Assembly (NCBI RefSeq): GCF_002257705.1
Contig: NZ_LSLK01000137.1
Location: 1-64,000 of the forward strand
Length of the DNA stretch: 64,000 bases
Reading direction: 5' to 3'
DNA from: Sporomusa silvacetica DSM 10669
GTDB lineage: Bacteria > Bacillota > Negativicutes > Sporomusales > Sporomusaceae
Shown here: piece after piece, positions 59,895 to 64,000 of the stretch
Position numbering within the stretch: the first letter of the stretch is position 1
Layout: each line of letters begins with the position of its first letter
Program-made: the position numbers and the translations under genes
The notes under the pieces: generated by a model
Database searches by the model: none
Told to the model about the DNA's origin: nothing
Seen by the model: only the letters and a program-made list of their open reading frames with translations

Positions 59895-60642
59895 CACGCT
59901 CTCCACCTCGCCCTAGATAAACGTCTATGACTTTGGGATTGTTTTGTACATCGTAAACACTGCCTTCATCAAGTACTGCGCCTTCATGCAATACCGTGAC
60001 TTTAGTTGCAAAGTCTCTGACGAACTGCATATCATGCTCAACTACTACAACGGTACAATCATTACAAATCTTTTTAAGTAATTCCCCGGTCTTCTCAGTT
60101 TCTCTTCTGCCCATGCCGGCAACAGGTTCATCAAGCAGCATTAACTTGGGCTGCTGCGCTAGCAGCATACCGATTTCCAACCACTGTTTTTCCCCATGCG
60201 ATAAGGCAGCTGCTTCGCTGTGGCGTTTTTCATATAGACCAATGGTGTTTAATATATCATCATTACACTCTTGCTGCGCTTTGCTCACACTACTAAATAG
60301 GGAGGAATACAACGAACGATCTTTTACTACCGTAAGCTCCATGTTTTCATCTACAGTAAGACTAGTAAATACTGACGGTACTTGAAACTTGCGGCCAATA
60401 CCGATATTAACAATCTCATGCTCGGCATATCTTGTTACATCAAGATTTCCTTTAAACAAAACCTGACCATCTGCCGGCTTTACCCGCCCACAAATTGCAT
60501 CAAGCAATGTTGTTTTACCTGCGCCGTTAGGGCCAATAAAAAACCGTATTTCACCTTTAGCAATCTCGGTATTCACACTATTTACAGCCTTAAAGCCATC
60601 AAAACTAACAGTCAGATTATCAATCTGCAAAATTGCTTCCAT
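59887..60642 (-). CDS. urtD: urea ABC transporter ATP-binding protein UrtD
   Basis: 251 aa from ATG 60642 (AGGTGGCAGGACAA before it). Walker A FIGPNGAGKTTLLDAICGR, GIGRKFQVPSVFTSLTV typical of UrtD, signature LSHGEKQWLEIGMLL, Walker B LMLLDEPVAGMG. The signature is LSHGEKQ, usual for UrtD. Confidence 0.92.
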   Translation of the reverse strand: MEAILQIDNLTVSFDGFKAVNSVNTEIAKGEIRFFIGPNGAGKTTLLDAICGRVKPADGQVLFKGNLDVTRYAEHEIVNIGIGRKFQVPSVFTSLTVDENMELTVVKDRSLYSSLFSSVSKAQQECNDDILNTIGLYEKRHSEAAALSHGEKQWLEIGMLLAQQPKLMLLDEPVAGMGRRETEKTGELLKKICNDCTVVVVEHDMQFVRDFATKVTVLHEGAVLDEGSVYDVQNNPKVIDVYLGRGGERDA

Positions 60643-60663
60643 TTGTCCTGCCACCTTTCACCG

Positions 60664-61737
60664 TCATGCTGCCTCACTCGGCCTTACACCTTTACTTTTG
60701 GGTACACCCACGCGCTGGGCAAGCTTCCTGACAAGTCCCACAAGGCCTTCAGGCATAAACAAAACTACACCGACAAAGGCAAAACCAATAAAGTATGACC
60801 ACACATCAGGGAAGCTTTCACTTACACCGCTCTTGAGAGCATTGACAAGGATAGCTCCGATAACAGCCCCGACTAAAGTTCCCCTCCCGCCGATGGCTAC
60901 CCAAATGATCATTTCAATGGAAGGAACAATGCCCATCTCGGCTGGAGAAATGATGCCCACCTGCGGTACAAAGATAGCACCGGCTAAACCCGCGAAAGCG
61001 GCTGAAAGGCAATAAACGAAGATCTTATAGGTGGCCGGGTTATACCCGGAGAATCGGACCCTATTTTCACCGTCGCGAATCGCGATAAGTATTTTGCCGA
61101 TCCGGCGTTCCACCAATACCCGGCAGATAGTGTAGGTCAAAACCAGCAGACCTACTGTCACATAATAAAGAACCAGCTTGGTTGTATCATCCGCTAAAGA
61201 AAAACCCATTATACTCTTATAGTTTGTTAAGCCGTTTGTACCGCCAGTATAGGCTTGCTGACCAACAAAAAGTACGACAAATATAATAGCTAAGGCTTGT
61301 GATAGTATCGAAAAATACACGCCTTGTATCCGATTTTTAAAAGTTAAATAGCCGATTACAAAGGCTATCAACGTTGGAATGAGTATTGCTAAGACCATGG
61401 CTACCGCCCCATTGGAAAACGGTGCCCAAAACCACGGCAAAACCTCAAGGCCGCTCCAGGACATAAAGTCTGGTAATTTACCTTTTGCCGCTTCCAACTT
61501 TAAATACATGGCCATAGCATAGGCCCCAATGCCAAAATATACCCCGTGACCAAGACTCATAATACCTGTATAACCCCAGATCAAATCCAGTCCAATGGCC
61601 AAAATCGCATAGGCCACAAACTTTCCCAACAGATTTGTTCTGAATTCTGATAAAAACAAGGGCGCCAAAACCAGCCCGGCAACAATAATCAGAAAAACCA
61701 GTTTTTCTTTAGATTTAATCCTATGTAAAAGGTTCAA
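60664..61737 (-). CDS. urtC: urea ABC transporter permease UrtC
   Basis: 357 aa, about 9-10 TM helices, LivM family. UrtC features: GLDLIWGYTGIMSLGHGVYF with GIGAYAMAMYL, AIIFVVLFVGQQAYTGGTNG, and LIAIRDGENRVRFSGYNPAT. TTG 61737 follows AGGAGGGCTACCC. Confidence 0.92.
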   Translation of the reverse strand: MNLLHRIKSKEKLVFLIIVAGLVLAPLFLSEFRTNLLGKFVAYAILAIGLDLIWGYTGIMSLGHGVYFGIGAYAMAMYLKLEAAKGKLPDFMSWSGLEVLPWFWAPFSNGAVAMVLAILIPTLIAFVIGYLTFKNRIQGVYFSILSQALAIIFVVLFVGQQAYTGGTNGLTNYKSIMGFSLADDTTKLVLYYVTVGLLVLTYTICRVLVERRIGKILIAIRDGENRVRFSGYNPATYKIFVYCLSAAFAGLAGAIFVPQVGIISPAEMGIVPSIEMIIWVAIGGRGTLVGAVIGAILVNALKSGVSESFPDVWSYFIGFAFVGVVLFMPEGLVGLVRKLAQRVGVPKSKGVRPSEAA

Positions 61738-61765
61738 GGGTAGCCCTCCTTCCTTTGTATGCTGC

Positions 61766-62671
61766 TTAATCTAACGAGCGGCTGTTAATGGTAAATAGCC
61801 CTTTAGGCCGCCATTGCAAAAACATAATAACAAGTGTAAAGACTAACACTTTGCCTACTGAAGTATTTGTGAAAAACTCAAATGTGGTGTTCGCAGTGCC
61901 GATTACCAGCCCCCCTGCTACTGTACCAAGCAGTGTTCCTACACCACCAAGCACAACAACCATAAAAGTGTCCACAATATAGTACGTACCAAGGGTAGAA
62001 CCAATTGAACCGAGCAAGGTTAACGCACAGCCGGCAATACCGGCAATACCTGAGCCTACAGCAAACGTGTAAGCGTCAACAAGTCTGGTATTAATACCAA
62101 GGCTAGCCGCCATTTCTCTGTTTTGCATAACAGCTCTTATCCAGATACCATATTTGCTTTTGTAAAGCAGCACAAACATCCCGATGATACAGGCAATAAC
62201 TAAGGCGATGATAAATAGCCGCTTATAAGGTAACTGCACGCCTTGAGTAAGTAATAACGCTCCGTCTAACCAAGCTGGACTTTTTACATCAACGTTTGGC
62301 GCTCCAAAAATACTTCTAGCTAATTGCTGGAGAATCAAACTTATACCCCACGTAGCTAACATACTATCCAAAGGTCTGCCGTAAAGATGCTTTATCACCA
62401 AACTTTCGAGTATGAAACCCATAGCACCGGCAATGACAAAAGCTACGGGAATCGCGACAACGAAGTATAAACCAAAAAGACTTTTATCAACATAGCTCAA
62501 AAAAATATTCTGAATAACATATGTTACATAGGCACCAATCATAATGAATTCACCATGAGCCATATTAATGACCTTCATTAAGCCGAAGGTAATGGCCAGC
62601 CCCAGGGCGGCCAGCATGTAAATTGAACTGACGCTAATGCCATTAAAAAGCTGCAAGATATACGTTTCCAT
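61766..62671 (-). CDS. urtB: urea ABC transporter permease UrtB
   Basis: 301 aa, LivH family, about 8 TM helices. GISVSSIYMLAALGLAITFG, KVINMAHGEFIMIGAYVTYV, AVMQNREMAASLGINTRLVD. It lacks the long N-terminal extension found in proteobacterial UrtB. ATG 62671 follows AAGGTGGTGGGCAG. Confidence 0.92.
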   Translation of the reverse strand: METYILQLFNGISVSSIYMLAALGLAITFGLMKVINMAHGEFIMIGAYVTYVIQNIFLSYVDKSLFGLYFVVAIPVAFVIAGAMGFILESLVIKHLYGRPLDSMLATWGISLILQQLARSIFGAPNVDVKSPAWLDGALLLTQGVQLPYKRLFIIALVIACIIGMFVLLYKSKYGIWIRAVMQNREMAASLGINTRLVDAYTFAVGSGIAGIAGCALTLLGSIGSTLGTYYIVDTFMVVVLGGVGTLLGTVAGGLVIGTANTTFEFFTNTSVGKVLVFTLVIMFLQWRPKGLFTINSRSLD

Positions 62672-62754
62672 CTGCCCACCACCTTGTCTTATTATGCCAG
62701 GCGATGCAGACCAATCACCTTCTGCACCGCCTGACTACAAAAACCGTCTTGGTA

Positions 62755-63987
62755 CTAGTTGCTTATTCCTTTGGCCCAATCATATGTTTTGAGATAGGGG
62801 TCAGGTCGTACAGTCTTGCCAGTACTCCAAATTTCTTTAATTAAACCATCTTCAGTAACTTCACCAATTCTAACAGGCTTCCAGATATGTTGATTCTCAC
62901 CTTCGATTTTTACAAGTCCTTCAGGTGCTTGGAATTCAATACCTTTTGCTGCCTCTTTTACTTTCTCGATGTCAGTTGTACCTGCTTTAGTAACAGCTTG
63001 GGCCCATAAATGAACGGCAATATAAGCTGCTTCAATCGGATCGTCTGTTACCCTGTCGGCACCGTATTTGGCCTTATATTTCTTAACAAACTCTTTGTTT
63101 TCTGGCGTATCAGTAGTTTGATAGTAGTTCCAGGACACTAGATGGCCCTTCAGATTGTCTGCACCAATCCCACGAACTTCTTCTTCTGCTACGCTTACAG
63201 AACAGGTTGTAAGGTCTTTAGCAGTAATACCAGCATCTTTAAGTTGTTTAAAGAAAGCCACGTTACTGTCCCCATTTAGCGTATTAAAAACAACATCTGG
63301 CTTGGACGCTTTAATCTTATTAATAATTGTGCTGTAATCAGTGTGGCCGAGAGGAGTATATTCTTCGGCAATTAATTCGCCGCCCATGGCTTTGAGCTGT
63401 TCTTTGATAATTTTGTTGGCAGTACGAGGGAATACATAGTCAGAACCTAATAAGAACATCTTTTTGCCTTTGTTTTGCAGCAGCCATTCTACAGCCGGAA
63501 CTATTTGCTGATTAGGAGCAGCCCCAGTGTAAAAGATATTAGGCGATGCTTCCATACCTTCGTATTGGACCGGATACCAGAGCAGTCCTTTGTTTTCTTC
63601 GAATACCGGCAGAACAGCCTTACGACTTGCCGATGTCCAGCAACCAAAAACTGTAGCAACCTTATCCTTTTGTAACAACTTTTTAGCTTTTTCCGCGAAG
63701 GTAGTCCAGTTAGATGCACCATCTTCAATTACAGGTTCAATCTTTTTGCCTAATAGACCTCCGGAAGCATTAATTTCTTCGATAGCCATTAGTTCCGCAT
63801 CCTTAACAGATACTTCGCTGATTGCCATTGTGCCGCTAAGCGAATGCAATATACCTACTTTAATTGTGTCACCTGATGCGGACGCAGCTTGTTTGGCAGG
63901 CTGGTTTGATGAACAGCCTGTAAGCATTACGCTTGCCACTAAAGTCACCGCCATAGCTGAAGCAAAACGTTTCTTAAATTTTTGCAT
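62755..63987 (-). CDS. urtA: urea ABC transporter substrate-binding lipoprotein UrtA
   Basis: 410 aa. Lipobox VMLTGCSS at about residue 25. UrtA pattern: KVGILHSLSGTMAISEVSVK, GGLLGKKIEPVIEDGASNW, KVATVFGCWTSASRKAVLPV, LLWYPVQYEGMEASPNIFYT. It captures urea outside the inner membrane. ATG 63987 follows AAAGGGAGTT, 14 bp from the window end, so any promoter lies outside. Confidence 0.94.
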   Translation of the reverse strand: MQKFKKRFASAMAVTLVASVMLTGCSSNQPAKQAASASGDTIKVGILHSLSGTMAISEVSVKDAELMAIEEINASGGLLGKKIEPVIEDGASNWTTFAEKAKKLLQKDKVATVFGCWTSASRKAVLPVFEENKGLLWYPVQYEGMEASPNIFYTGAAPNQQIVPAVEWLLQNKGKKMFLLGSDYVFPRTANKIIKEQLKAMGGELIAEEYTPLGHTDYSTIINKIKASKPDVVFNTLNGDSNVAFFKQLKDAGITAKDLTTCSVSVAEEEVRGIGADNLKGHLVSWNYYQTTDTPENKEFVKKYKAKYGADRVTDDPIEAAYIAVHLWAQAVTKAGTTDIEKVKEAAKGIEFQAPEGLVKIEGENQHIWKPVRIGEVTEDGLIKEIWSTGKTVRPDPYLKTYDWAKGISN

Positions 63988-64000
63988 AACTCCCTTTGTC

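Overview
The window looks like chromosome of a diderm, anaerobic firmicute of the Negativicutes, most likely a Sporomusa-type acetogen (family Sporomusaceae). Three things point there. Low-GC firmicute features (CodY, strong GGAGG ribosome sites, GTG/TTG starts) sit beside outer-membrane genes (RND pump with TolC, a beta-barrel protein). There is a methanol:corrinoid methyltransferase cluster. There is also an OFA transporter with a UroD-type protein under sigma-54 control. The genus is an inference; no rRNA is present. I saw no tRNA, rRNA or CRISPR array.

Layout. 1-0.9 kb: 5' end of a group IIC intron lying just behind the terminator of an arsR operon, whose second gene reads through two in-frame UGA codons (candidate selenoprotein). 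1.4-8.5 kb: secreted FmdE-like protein, tripartite RND efflux operon, MoaF-like protein. 9.0-12.8 kb: arsenic operon (MarR regulator with Cys pairs, ArsP-type permease, thioredoxin-like protein, ArsM, MFS). 12.9-16.7 kb: degraded accessory zone with two broken serine recombinases and a truncated ECF sigma gene, plus an intact Fe-S/CCG-domain protein with an elaborate leader. 16.8-18.9 kb: secreted unknown protein, XRE regulator, CobW GTPase and partner. 19.1-26.9 kb: methyltransferase cluster (methyl-THF methyltransferase, MtaB, MtaC, second corrinoid protein, PocR/AraC regulator, corrinoid activator, DUF1638). 27-32.5 kb: CodY, small membrane proteins, a MATE remnant, a patatin plus papain-like protease pair, small secreted protein.

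32.5-45.4 kb: two amino-acid or peptide salvage operons. One is a Dpp/Opp-type ABC transporter followed by an M29-like peptidase; the other is a Liv-type ABC transporter followed by an M20 peptidase. The liv leader carries a promoter followed at once by a perfect terminator hairpin. 45.5-49.5 kb: AEC transporter, outer-membrane barrel, chemoreceptor. 49.7-54 kb: UroD-family protein, OFA-type MFS and a divergent sigma-54 activator with a visible -24/-12 promoter and two UAS copies. 54-64 kb: complete urea system, urtABCDE then ureABCEFGD, on one strand.

How it fits together: methanol (and perhaps another methyl donor handled by the UroD protein) feeds methyl groups to corrinoid proteins and tetrahydrofolate. 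Urea, peptides and branched-chain-type amino acids supply nitrogen, with CodY nearby as a plausible nutritional regulator. Efflux and arsenic genes give resistance. Starts were chosen by ribosome-binding sites and often differ from the longest open frame.
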